Origin: Alistipes sp. UBA928 | GTDB taxonomy: Bacteria; Bacteroidota; Bacteroidia; Bacteroidales; Rikenellaceae | DNA length: 7,147 nt | NCBI GenBank assembly: GCA_002293665.1 | Contig: DBDQ01000006.1 | Location: 1-7,147, forward strand | Direction: 5' to 3' | Part shown: piece after piece, positions 1-6,037 of the stretch | Position numbering within the stretch: position 1 is the stretch's first letter | Layout of the letters: each line of letters starts with the position of its first letter | The notes under the pieces: generated by a model | What the model was told of the DNA's origin: nothing | The model's input: only the letters and a program-made list of their open reading frames with translations | The model's database searches: none | Made by a program: the position numbers and the translations under genes

Positions 1-1071
1 CGCCGTCGAGGGCATGGCGATGATCGATCGGCCGCCGCGCGACATGCGGGCGCCGCGAATGAAGTCGACCTGGCCCCCAACGCCGCTGAACTGACGCCCC
101 GCTACGCTCTCGGCGTTGACCTGACCGCTAAGGTCGACCTCAAGGCACGAGTTAATCGATACCATGTTGTCGTTCTGCGCTATCACATTCGGGTCGTTCA
201 CGCGGTCGACGGGCAGCATCACCACGTCGGGGTTGTCGGCCACGAAATCGTAGAGCACGCGGCTGCCCACGAGGAACGTCACCACGTGTTTGCCCGGCAT
301 CAGGGTTTTGCGCCGTCCGTTGGCCACACCTGCGCGCATGAGGGCCACCGCGCCGTCGGAGAACATTTCGCTGTGAATCCCCAGATCGCGATGGTCGCCC
401 AAAAAACTCAGTACCGCGTCGGGGATCGCCCCTATGCCGAGCTGCAGTGTGTCGCCGTCGCGCACGAGGTCGGCGCAGTGGCGGCCAATGGCGCTGTCGA
501 CGGTCGAAGATGCTCCGGGAGGCGAGGTCTCAGGCAGCGGGTCGGCGCACTCCACAATGGCGTCGAAACGTGAGATGTGGACGGCGTTTTCGCGACCGCC
601 CACCCGCGGCATGCACTCGTTGACCTGAGCGACGATCTTACGGGCGTTTGCGACGGCCGACACATTGTAGTCGCACGCCACACCGAGGCTGCAATATCCG
701 TCGGCGTCGGGCGGCGAGACGTTCACCACCGCCACGTCGACCGGAACGCGGTCGCCCAACAGACCCGGCACATCCTGAAAGAACGAGGGTATAAAGTCGG
801 CCAGTCCCGCGTTGACAAGGGGGCGCGACGCCGGACCTGCAAAAGTGGTGATGTGGCGAAAATGCCGCGCGTTTTCGGGCAGCAGGTAGTCGGTGTAGCC
901 CACCGGAAGGACGTGGAATATCTTCAGACCGGAGAAACGCTCCTTTTGTGCAACGAGTTCGCGAAGGATCACCTGAGGGTTGGCAGCAGCGTGGCTTGTG
1001 ACGATCCAGTCGCCGTCGTTTATCAGTTTTACCGCCTCGGCGGCCGTCATAATCCTGTTACTGTGGCTCAT
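1..1071 (-). CDS. Acetyl-CoA hydrolase/4-hydroxybutyrate CoA-transferase family protein (C-terminus cut off by window edge)
   Basis: A family I CoA-transferase that moves CoA between acyl-CoA and a free acid, most likely acetate with 4-hydroxybutyrate or butyrate, in cytoplasmic fermentation. The frame is open for 357 codons from an ATG at 1071 to the window edge, with an in-frame TAA just upstream; the second Met (residue 8) is a possible alternative start. Visible motifs are VVNVSPPDADGYCSLG (116-130), the CoA-site loop LGIGAIPDAV (211-220), GIHSEMFSDG (231-240) whose Glu235 matches the catalytic glutamate of the family, and QFSGVGGQVDFIRGA (327-341). From memory it resembles the Clostridium aminobutyricum 4-hydroxybutyrate CoA-transferase throughout. 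Family members are about 430-500 residues, so roughly 70 or more are missing. It has its own promoter at 1111-1141 and lies downstream of the kinase gene on the same strand. The exact acid substrate cannot be read from the sequence; acetate:succinate CoA-transferase or acetyl-CoA hydrolase remain possible. Confidence 0.9.
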   Translation of the reverse strand, partial: MSHSNRIMTAAEAVKLINDGDWIVTSHAAANPQVILRELVAQKERFSGLKIFHVLPVGYTDYLLPENARHFRHITTFAGPASRPLVNAGLADFIPSFFQDVPGLLGDRVPVDVAVVNVSPPDADGYCSLGVACDYNVSAVANARKIVAQVNECMPRVGGRENAVHISRFDAIVECADPLPETSPPGASSTVDSAIGRHCADLVRDGDTLQLGIGAIPDAVLSFLGDHRDLGIHSEMFSDGAVALMRAGVANGRRKTLMPGKHVVTFLVGSRVLYDFVADNPDVVMLPVDRVNDPNVIAQNDNMVSINSCLEVDLSGQVNAESVAGRQFSGVGGQVDFIRGARMSRGGRSIIAMPSTA

Positions 1072-1110
1072 ATTGAGAAATTAACGATTTCTTCATATTG
1101 CGGACGAGTG

Positions 1111-1141
1111 CAAAAGTAGCAAATTTCCCCTAAAATCCAAA
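1111..1141 (-). promoter_or_regulatory. Bacteroidetes-type promoter for the CoA-transferase gene
   Basis: Read on the minus strand, TTTG (1141-1138) is followed after 19 bases by TACTTTTG (1118-1111). This matches the Bacteroidetes -33 TTTG and -7 TAnnTTTG pattern at every fixed position and in spacing. Transcription would begin near 1104-1106, giving a leader of about 35 bases before the ATG at 1071. The leader carries an ATG at 1096 in another frame that opens a 12-codon reading frame ending at 1058, inside the start of the CoA-transferase gene. Confidence 0.75.
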
Positions 1142-1196
1142 AATATGATAGGAGAAAAAGCGTTCGAGATGCAGGACGTTGCCCGCTCTTATACAC

Positions 1197-2282
1197 TCAA
1201 ACCTTACTCAGGGTGAAAGAGAATGTTGTGCCGACGCCGAGCTCGCTGCGTACGGTGATGGTTTCGCCGTGGGCCTCGAGGATGTGTTTGACTATCGCAA
1301 GACCCAGGCCCGAGCCCCCCTTCTCGCGCGAACGGCTCGCGTCGGTGCGGAAAAATCGCTCGAATACCCTCGGAACATCCTCCTTTTCGATCCCCTCGCC
1401 GTTGTCGGCCACCTCCACCATCACCTTGTCGAACATGTCGATGAACGCAATGCGCGTCCAGCCGCCGGGCGAACCATATCTGATGGAGTTAGAGATGAGG
1501 TTCACCACCACCTGGGCGATATACTTCCTGTCGGCCACCACGGAGAGGCTCTCGGGGGTCTTCTCTTTGAAACGTATCTTGATCTTGCGCGAGCGTGCCT
1601 CCATGTCGAATGTGTCGGCGATCTCACGCACCAGCGACACGACGTCGAACCAACTGTATTCCAGATGAGGTTCACCCGATTCGAGGCGCGAAATTTCGTC
1701 GAGGCGGGTGACTATGTCGACTATGCGTTCGGTGCTCTTTTCGGCCCGTTCGAGATAGAGGCGGTTGACGCTCTCGTCGTCGAGCGCGCCGTCGAGCAGC
1801 GTCGACAGGTAGCCCTGGATGTTGAACACCGGCGTTTTGATCTCGTGGGCGAAGTTGCCGAGATACTCGCGGCGGAAGTTCTCCATCTCCTCCAGTCGTT
1901 CGATCTCCTGCCGGTTGCTCTCGGCCCAGTCGCTGATCTCGTCGGTAACGGTTTCCAGAAGGTTCTCTTTTTTGAGGTACACACCTTCGAGGTCGCGCGT
2001 GCGCAGGTTGCGGTCGAATACGATCTGGTAGATCGGTTTCATCTTGTAGATCACAAACTTCTTAAGCACCAGCCGCGAGAAGAGATATGTCACGACGAAT
2101 GTGGCGAAACATATCACCACAACCCCCCACCAGTAGAAGTCCCAGGCGATGGCCACGATAGTACCAGAGACGATCACCACCACCGTAACCAGCAACGCGA
2201 TCAGCAGCGCCGCGTAGTTGATGGAGCGGATCCGCAGAATCTGCTTGTCCTCGAGGAACTTTCTTATGGGAATTTTAGCCAT
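1197..2282 (-). CDS. Membrane sensor histidine kinase (PhoR/BaeS-like), no response regulator in view
   Basis: The sensor half of a two-component system: it autophosphorylates on histidine and passes the phosphate to a response regulator. The 361-residue protein has a short cytoplasmic start, two adjacent membrane segments (about 22-47 and 50-69) with almost no loop outside, and then the full kinase core. The H-box is FAHEIKTPV with His146; the N-box is NLISNSIRYG with Asn261 and Asn265; the G1 box is DNGEGI (293-298); the F-box is FERFF (307-311); the G2 box is GGSGLGLAI (322-330). No PAS or periplasmic domain is present, so any signal is probably sensed in or near the membrane. The ATG lies inside the 3' end of ribE (8-base overlap), implying translational coupling and one transcript. 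A partner regulator is missing on both sides, which is unusual since PhoR-like kinases usually sit beside one. All catalytic boxes look intact. The input signal and target genes are unknown. Confidence 0.95.
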   Translation of the reverse strand: MAKIPIRKFLEDKQILRIRSINYAALLIALLVTVVVIVSGTIVAIAWDFYWWGVVVICFATFVVTYLFSRLVLKKFVIYKMKPIYQIVFDRNLRTRDLEGVYLKKENLLETVTDEISDWAESNRQEIERLEEMENFRREYLGNFAHEIKTPVFNIQGYLSTLLDGALDDESVNRLYLERAEKSTERIVDIVTRLDEISRLESGEPHLEYSWFDVVSLVREIADTFDMEARSRKIKIRFKEKTPESLSVVADRKYIAQVVVNLISNSIRYGSPGGWTRIAFIDMFDKVMVEVADNGEGIEKEDVPRVFERFFRTDASRSREKGGSGLGLAIVKHILEAHGETITVRSELGVGTTFSFTLSKV

Positions 2283-2880
2283 TACTGTGGGCGGCGATAA
2301 GGCGGGCTATGTATTTGCCTATGATGTCGAACTCGAGGTTGACCACGGAGCCGGGCACGATGTATTTAAAGTTTGTATGCTCGTGGGTGTAGGGGATTAT
2401 GGCTACGCGGAACCCTCCCTGCCGCGAGTCGACCACGGTGAGACTGACGCCGTTTACTGCCACCGAGCCCTTCTCTACGGTGAGCATACCCTCTTTTTCG
2501 CCGTCGGCATCGTACTCGAAGGCGTAGTACCAGCTTCCGTCGGCTTCGGTGACGGCGGTGCAGCGGGCGGTGCGGTCTACGTGGCCCTGCACGATGTGAC
2601 CGTCGAGCAGTGCGTCGGGCCTCATCGAACGCTCCAGATTGACGTGATCGCCCACCTTCAGACCCCCGAGGTTGCTTTTGACGAGCGTTTCATGCATTGC
2701 CGTGACTGTGTAGCTGTTTTCCGTCAACTCCACCACCGTAAGGCACACTCCGTTGTGCGACACGCTTTGGTCGATCTTAAGTTCGCCGACGAACCCGGCT
2801 TCGAGCGTGAAGTGTTTGTTACTTTGCTCGTCGCGGATGGCTGTCACCCGCCCCATTGTCTCTACAATTCCCGAAAACAT
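2275..2880 (-). CDS. ribE: Riboflavin synthase alpha chain
   Basis: Converts two molecules of 6,7-dimethyl-8-ribityllumazine into riboflavin plus a pyrimidinedione that is recycled, the last step of vitamin B2 synthesis in the cytoplasm. The protein has 201 residues (family about 200-215) and begins with the hallmark MFSGIVE. It shows the two tandem lumazine-binding barrels of the family: the first (about 1-96) contains SHNGVCLTVV (41-50), the second (about 97-190) contains AVNGVSLTVV (141-150). The linker DGHIVQGHVD (93-102) and the second-half IIPYTHEHTNF (161-171) are also typical. The gene begins 10 bases after the S24-like regulator ends, and its TAA lies inside the start of the kinase gene. 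No other rib gene and no FMN riboswitch is seen in the window, so it is probably controlled by the promoter of the regulator gene upstream. Some groups call this gene ribC. Confidence 0.97.
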   Translation of the reverse strand: MFSGIVETMGRVTAIRDEQSNKHFTLEAGFVGELKIDQSVSHNGVCLTVVELTENSYTVTAMHETLVKSNLGGLKVGDHVNLERSMRPDALLDGHIVQGHVDRTARCTAVTEADGSWYYAFEYDADGEKEGMLTVEKGSVAVNGVSLTVVDSRQGGFRVAIIPYTHEHTNFKYIVPGSVVNLEFDIIGKYIARLIAAHSNG

Positions 2881-2890
2881 GACTCTGCAA

Positions 2891-3514
2891 TTATACTGTT
2901 TTATTGATTATCACCGCGCGGACGGCGTAAAGTTCCTTCACCTCGGCCGCGTCGATACAAATTTCGTCGAAGTTGTCGGTGTCGACCGGCGTCAGTCTCA
3001 GCACGTTCGATTCGACCCGCCGCCTTACCCTGCGGAGCATCGTGAGTCCCTCGCCCACGACTATGTAGTCTCCTCCGGGCACGAGGCCCTCGGGGGCGAT
3101 CTTTTTGACCAACACGATCGCTCCCGCGGGCACGGCGTCACCCATAGCCTTTCCGTGGTACCGGGCCGCGAAGTCGGCATCGTCGATGTCGGGAAGCGAA
3201 ACGCAAGCTTCGCTCGAATAGCGCGTGGGCTGGGCTATGTATTTTTCGATGTCGGTGTCGTAAAACGGCACCGAATTTTGCCTGGTTGCCCCGACGGCGA
3301 ACATGTCGCCTTCGCCAGTGAGAAGCCACGCACATGAGATCTGCGGGTATCTGGCTACGATCGTCCGGGCGAGTTGGGGACTGATGCCGTTCTTTCCCCG
3401 CTTTATCTGATAGAGGTTCTCTCCGCGGGAAAGTCCCACGGAGAGCGCGAACGAATTGACCGACAGACCGGCCCATCTCACCACACGTTCTATTCTCTGC
3501 CAATTGTTAAGCAC
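2891..3514 (-). CDS. HTH/S24 (LexA-like) family transcriptional regulator with degenerate protease site
   Basis: With a GTG start at 3514 the protein has 207 residues. Residues 1-70 look like the helix-turn-helix region of phage-repressor-type regulators of Bacteroidetes: NNWQRIERVV, then GLSVNSFALSVGLSRGENLY (16-35), KRGKNGIS, and WLLTGEGDMF (63-72). Residues about 82-207 resemble the S24/LexA-type C-terminal domain, with HGKAMGDAVPAGAIV (120-134) and DYIVVGEGLTMLRRVRRR (149-166). In cleavable members the first segment reads G-[DN]-S-M and the second has a Lys; here Ala123 takes the Ser place and Leu160 or Arg161 the Lys place, so self-cleavage looks lost. The open frame continues to an ATG at 3577, but that would begin inside tRNA-Arg, and the residues before the GTG look unlike protein of this family; no other start codon fits. 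It heads the ribE/kinase operon. The targets and any ligand are unknown. Confidence 0.85.
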   Translation of the reverse strand: MLNNWQRIERVVRWAGLSVNSFALSVGLSRGENLYQIKRGKNGISPQLARTIVARYPQISCAWLLTGEGDMFAVGATRQNSVPFYDTDIEKYIAQPTRYSSEACVSLPDIDDADFAARYHGKAMGDAVPAGAIVLVKKIAPEGLVPGGDYIVVGEGLTMLRRVRRRVESNVLRLTPVDTDNFDEICIDAAEVKELYAVRAVIINKTV

Positions 3515-3519
3515 AAGGG

Positions 3520-3551
3520 TTTGCGTATTAAAAAAAAATGCATCATCTTTG
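3520..3551 (+). promoter_or_regulatory. Bacteroidetes-type promoter for tRNA-Arg
   Basis: TTTG at 3520-3523 is followed after 20 bases by CATCTTTG (3544-3551), one mismatch from TAnnTTTG. The tRNA begins 11 bases downstream, which fits a short leader. The spacer contains a run of nine A (3530-3538), and its left end lies just upstream of the GTG of the opposite-strand regulator gene at 3514, so this region serves both directions. I see no equally good promoter for the leftward operon. Confidence 0.6.
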
Positions 3552-3562
3552 TAGCCCCCAAC

Positions 3563-3634
3563 GGTCCCGTAGTTCAATGGATAGAATTTCAGATTCCGGT
3601 TCTGACGGTACAGGTTCGATTCCTGTCGGGATCA
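3563..3634 (+). tRNA. tRNA-Arg (anticodon CCG)
   Basis: Folds into a full cloverleaf of 72 bases. The acceptor stem GGTCCCG (3563-3569) pairs with CGGGATC (3627-3633) with one G-T pair; the D stem is GTTC/GAAT with one G-T pair; the anticodon stem TCAGA/TCTGA is perfect; the T stem ACAGG/CCTGT is perfect with loop TTCGATT. The anticodon loop TTCCGGT gives anticodon CCG at 3596-3598, which reads the Arg codon CGG. A is the discriminator base (3634) and CCA is not encoded, so it must be added after transcription. It has its own promoter just upstream and a hairpin terminator just downstream, so it is probably a single-gene transcript. Confidence 0.95.
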
Positions 3635-3639
3635 CATCG

Positions 3640-3671
3640 TAGCCGGACGACTCGCGTTGTTCGGCTATTTT
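3640..3671 (+). terminator. Intrinsic terminator of tRNA-Arg
   Basis: TAGCCGGACGAC (3640-3651) and GTTGTTCGGCTA (3656-3667) form a 12-base-pair stem with two G-U pairs closed by the loop TCGC, followed by TTTT (3668-3671). The stem is long and lies 5 bases after the tRNA. The T-run is short, so termination efficiency is uncertain and some read-through into dnaG is possible. Confidence 0.75.
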
Positions 3672-3790
3672 GCGAGACATCGGAAACAAAATCGATCCCC
3701 GCACACCCGGAGGACGGACGAAGACGCACAGTGGACGAACAAAGATGTCTGCATGTGCAATAACATCATGCAAAACTACAATATTATTTT

Positions 3791-5758
3791 GTGATAGACA
3801 AAGCCACAGTAGACCGAATATATTCCGCCGCGGACATCGTGGAGGTCGTGGGCGATTTTGTCTCTTTGCGAAAAAAGGGCGTCAACTATCAGGCTTGCTG
3901 TCCGTTCCATAACGAGAAAACCCCTTCGTTCGTTGTGTCGCCCACCAAGGGACTTTTCAAATGTTTCGGCTGCGGCAAGGGGGGCAACGCCGTCACTTTC
4001 GTGATGGAACACGAGGGCATGTCGTATGTCGAGGCGCTGAAGTACGTCGCCAAAAAGTATGGCATCGAGGTGCAGGAACGAACACTCTCCGAGGAGGAGG
4101 TGAAGCGCAACGACGACCGCGAGAGCATGATGGTGGTCAACAGCTGGGCCGCCGAGTGGTTCAAAAACTCGCTCCACACCACCGACGAGGGGCGCAGCGT
4201 GGGCCTCGGTTACTTCCGCCGCCGGGGATTCACCGACGCCATGATAGAGAAGTTCCAACTCGGCTACTGTCCGGGTGGTGGCGACAAGTTTACACGTGCG
4301 GCGCTGGCAGCCGGATACAAAGAGGAGTTCCTTACGGCAACGGGCCTGACGATAGTTCGCGAGAGCGGCGGATATTACGACCGTTTTTCGGAGCGGGTGA
4401 TGTTCCCGATCCACTCGATGAGCGGCCGGGTGCTCGCTTTCGGTGGCCGCACGTTGCGCACCGACAAGAACGTTGCCAAATACCAGAACTCGCCCGAAAG
4501 CGAGGTCTATTCCAAGAAACAGACCCTCTACGGCATATTCCACGCCAAGAAGGCGATCGCCCAGCAGCGCAACGCGATCCTCGTGGAGGGTTACACCGAC
4601 GTCATCTCGATGCACCAGGCGGGAGTCGAGAATGTTGTCGCTTCGAGCGGCACTTCGCTCACCGTCGAGCAGATCAAGCTGCTTAAACGTTTCACCGACA
4701 ACGTGACGGTGATCTACGACGGCGACGCGGCGGGCATAGGTGCCTCGCTGAGGGGGGTCGACATGATCCTGCGCGAGGGGATGTCGGTGCGGGTGGTGCT
4801 GCTGCCCGACGGTGAAGACCCCGACTCCTTCGCCCGAACGCACAACGCCACCGAGCTTCAGGAGTACATCCGCGAGAACGAACAGGATTTCATCACCTTC
4901 AAGGCCAAACTTCTGGCGCGCGACGCCCGGGGCGACGTGATAAAACGCGCGGCGGTGGTAAGCGAGATGGTTGACTCGATCGCCGAAATACCCGACGCCA
5001 TCCAGCGGTCGATGTTCATCGCCGAATGCGCACGTACGATGGAGGTCGACGAGCAGTTGTTGATCTCGGAGGTGGCGAAGAAACGACTCGCGGGCCCGGC
5101 TGTCGACGAGGGCCAAAGGGAGTTCATCCGCCGCCAGGAGGCCGTGCGCCGAGCCGAGAATGCCGCCCTCATCACCCCCGTGGGCCATGTGACCGCAGGA
5201 AGCAGCATCGACGAACTCGAAAGAGAGCTGACGCTCTACCTGATAAAGTACGGTCATGAGAATTTCGACTATCGCGACGGCCGCGCCACGACTTCGCTAA
5301 ACGTTGCGGAGACGATCATGGGTGAGCTACGGACAAACGATCTTTCGCTGCGCAATCCGCGCTACCGGGCGCTGTACGACACCTATTCGGCGCGTCACGC
5401 CGAGTTGGGCGATGGGGTCGAGATACTTACTCACAATTTTATAGCCCACCCCGATCCCGAGGTGTGCAACGCGGCGGTCGATCTGCTCACGGCCGACGAC
5501 ATCCACACCCTGAGCAAGTTGTGGAAGCGACACGACTTTTCGATCGCAGGCGAGCGCGAACGCATGCAGGCGGCGCTGCCCAAGGCGGTGGTGCTCTACA
5601 AGTCGAAGGTGATCGAGGTGATGCGCACCGAGCTCCGGGAGCGCCTTGCGGCACCCGATCTGACCGACTCCGACCAGGCCGACATTCTACGCCGCATAGT
5701 GGCCCTCGACAGCGAACGCACCCTTATCGCCCGCCGTCTCGACAGACTGATTCTTTAG
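3791..5758 (+). CDS. dnaG: DNA primase
   Basis: Makes the short RNA primers for DNA replication, working with the replicative helicase at the fork. The protein has 655 residues (E. coli 581). The N-terminal CHC2 zinc finger uses CPFH (Cys37, His40) and CFGC (Cys58, Cys61). The RNA polymerase core includes ERVMFPIHSMSGRVLAFGGR (201-220). The Toprim domain has VEGYTD with catalytic Glu266, then YDGDAAG with Asp310 and Asp312, and PDGEDPDSF (339-347). The region after about 440 is the helicase-interacting end, rich in charged residues and poorly conserved. The start is a GTG at 3791; no ATG lies in frame back to the stop at 3761, and MIDKATVDRI is a normal start for the family. The leader 3672-3790 shows no clear promoter. 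An 8-codon frame (ATG at 3768) ends at a TGA overlapping the GTG, which could couple translation. The downstream toxin-antitoxin genes begin 33 bases after the stop. Confidence 0.97.
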   Translation: MIDKATVDRIYSAADIVEVVGDFVSLRKKGVNYQACCPFHNEKTPSFVVSPTKGLFKCFGCGKGGNAVTFVMEHEGMSYVEALKYVAKKYGIEVQERTLSEEEVKRNDDRESMMVVNSWAAEWFKNSLHTTDEGRSVGLGYFRRRGFTDAMIEKFQLGYCPGGGDKFTRAALAAGYKEEFLTATGLTIVRESGGYYDRFSERVMFPIHSMSGRVLAFGGRTLRTDKNVAKYQNSPESEVYSKKQTLYGIFHAKKAIAQQRNAILVEGYTDVISMHQAGVENVVASSGTSLTVEQIKLLKRFTDNVTVIYDGDAAGIGASLRGVDMILREGMSVRVVLLPDGEDPDSFARTHNATELQEYIRENEQDFITFKAKLLARDARGDVIKRAAVVSEMVDSIAEIPDAIQRSMFIAECARTMEVDEQLLISEVAKKRLAGPAVDEGQREFIRRQEAVRRAENAALITPVGHVTAGSSIDELERELTLYLIKYGHENFDYRDGRATTSLNVAETIMGELRTNDLSLRNPRYRALYDTYSARHAELGDGVEILTHNFIAHPDPEVCNAAVDLLTADDIHTLSKLWKRHDFSIAGERERMQAALPKAVVLYKSKVIEVMRTELRERLAAPDLTDSDQADILRRIVALDSERTLIARRLDRLIL

Positions 5759-5759
5759 C

Positions 5760-5787
5760 CGATATATCGAAAAATATCGTATATTTG
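5760..5787 (+). promoter_or_regulatory. Promoter with palindromic operator-like repeats before the toxin-antitoxin pair
   Basis: TATATTTG (5780-5787) matches the Bacteroidetes -7 consensus TAnnTTTG exactly; the -33 side is weak (TTTA at 5754-5757, spacer 22). Two inverted repeats sit here: the perfect 10-base palindrome CGATATATCG (5760-5769), and AAATAT-CGT-ATATTT (5772-5786), which covers most of the -7 box. Toxin-antitoxin pairs usually repress themselves through such sites, so these are candidate operators (inference). The box ends 4 bases before the antitoxin ATG at 5792, so the transcript would be nearly leaderless from that start. A later in-frame ATG (residue 16, with GGAG upstream at 5824-5827) is an alternative if the promoter is real. 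Confidence 0.6.
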
Positions 5788-5791
5788 CATC

Positions 5792-6037
5792 ATGACAACA
5801 GTGCAACTGAATGCGAAAAAGTTGGAGATCATCACCATGTTGATGAACACCGACGATGAGAAAACGGTGGACAAGATGTGGAAACTGGCCCGGCAGGAGG
5901 AGATTTTCGAGCCTATACCCGGATTTGCCTACACGCGCGAGGAGCGGATCGAATCGGTAATGAATGGTCTGGCCGACATCGAAGCCGGCCGTACTTTCAC
6001 GATGGAACAGGTGCGGGCTAAATTCCCGAGGGTATGA
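5792..6037 (+). CDS. Antitoxin-like small protein paired with a ParE/RelE-type toxin
   Basis: An 81-residue acidic-rich protein. The start MTTVQLNAKKLEIITML followed by NTDDEKTVDKMWKL resembles the short N-terminal part of Bacteroidetes antitoxins that binds DNA or dimerises. The C-terminal part, RIESVMNGLADIEAGRTFTM and then EQVRAKFPRV, is the pattern seen in antitoxins next to ParE/RelE toxins and probably wraps the toxin. Its TGA overlaps the toxin ATG (ATGA at 6034-6037), the usual layout for coupled antitoxin-first pairs. The function is inferred from size, order, overlap and the neighbour; I cannot place it in a named antitoxin family with certainty. The gene looks intact while its toxin is frameshifted. 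See the promoter entry for doubt about the start: Met16 or Met18 would give about 66 or 64 residues. Confidence 0.75.
   Translation: MTTVQLNAKKLEIITMLMNTDDEKTVDKMWKLARQEEIFEPIPGFAYTREERIESVMNGLADIEAGRTFTMEQVRAKFPRV

Noticed and set aside
1171..1186. Hairpin (GCGGG/CCTGC on the minus strand) after the kinase gene as a terminator
   Set aside because: Only five base pairs, and no T-run directly after the stem; too weak to call.
1179..2300. Long open frame of 373 codons on the plus strand opposite the histidine kinase
   Set aside because: It mirrors the codon pattern of the kinase gene, whose protein has every expected motif; the plus-strand product looks like no protein family and is a shadow.
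2881..2890. FMN riboswitch controlling ribE
   Set aside because: Only 10 bases separate ribE from the upstream gene and no RFN-element motifs are visible before the operon.
3515..3577. Extended N-terminus of the S24-like regulator from an ATG at 3577
   Set aside because: It would begin inside tRNA-Arg and includes a poly-Phe stretch from the A9 run; the family start fits the GTG at 3514.
3563..3671. tRNA-Arg as an integration site for a mobile element
   Set aside because: I noticed no second copy of the tRNA 3' end and there is no integrase gene in the window; the flanking genes are housekeeping.
3776..5257. Long open frame of 493 codons on the minus strand opposite dnaG
   Set aside because: An antisense shadow of a GC-rich gene. 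The product is rich in His, Val and Leu without domain motifs, while the plus strand is clearly primase.
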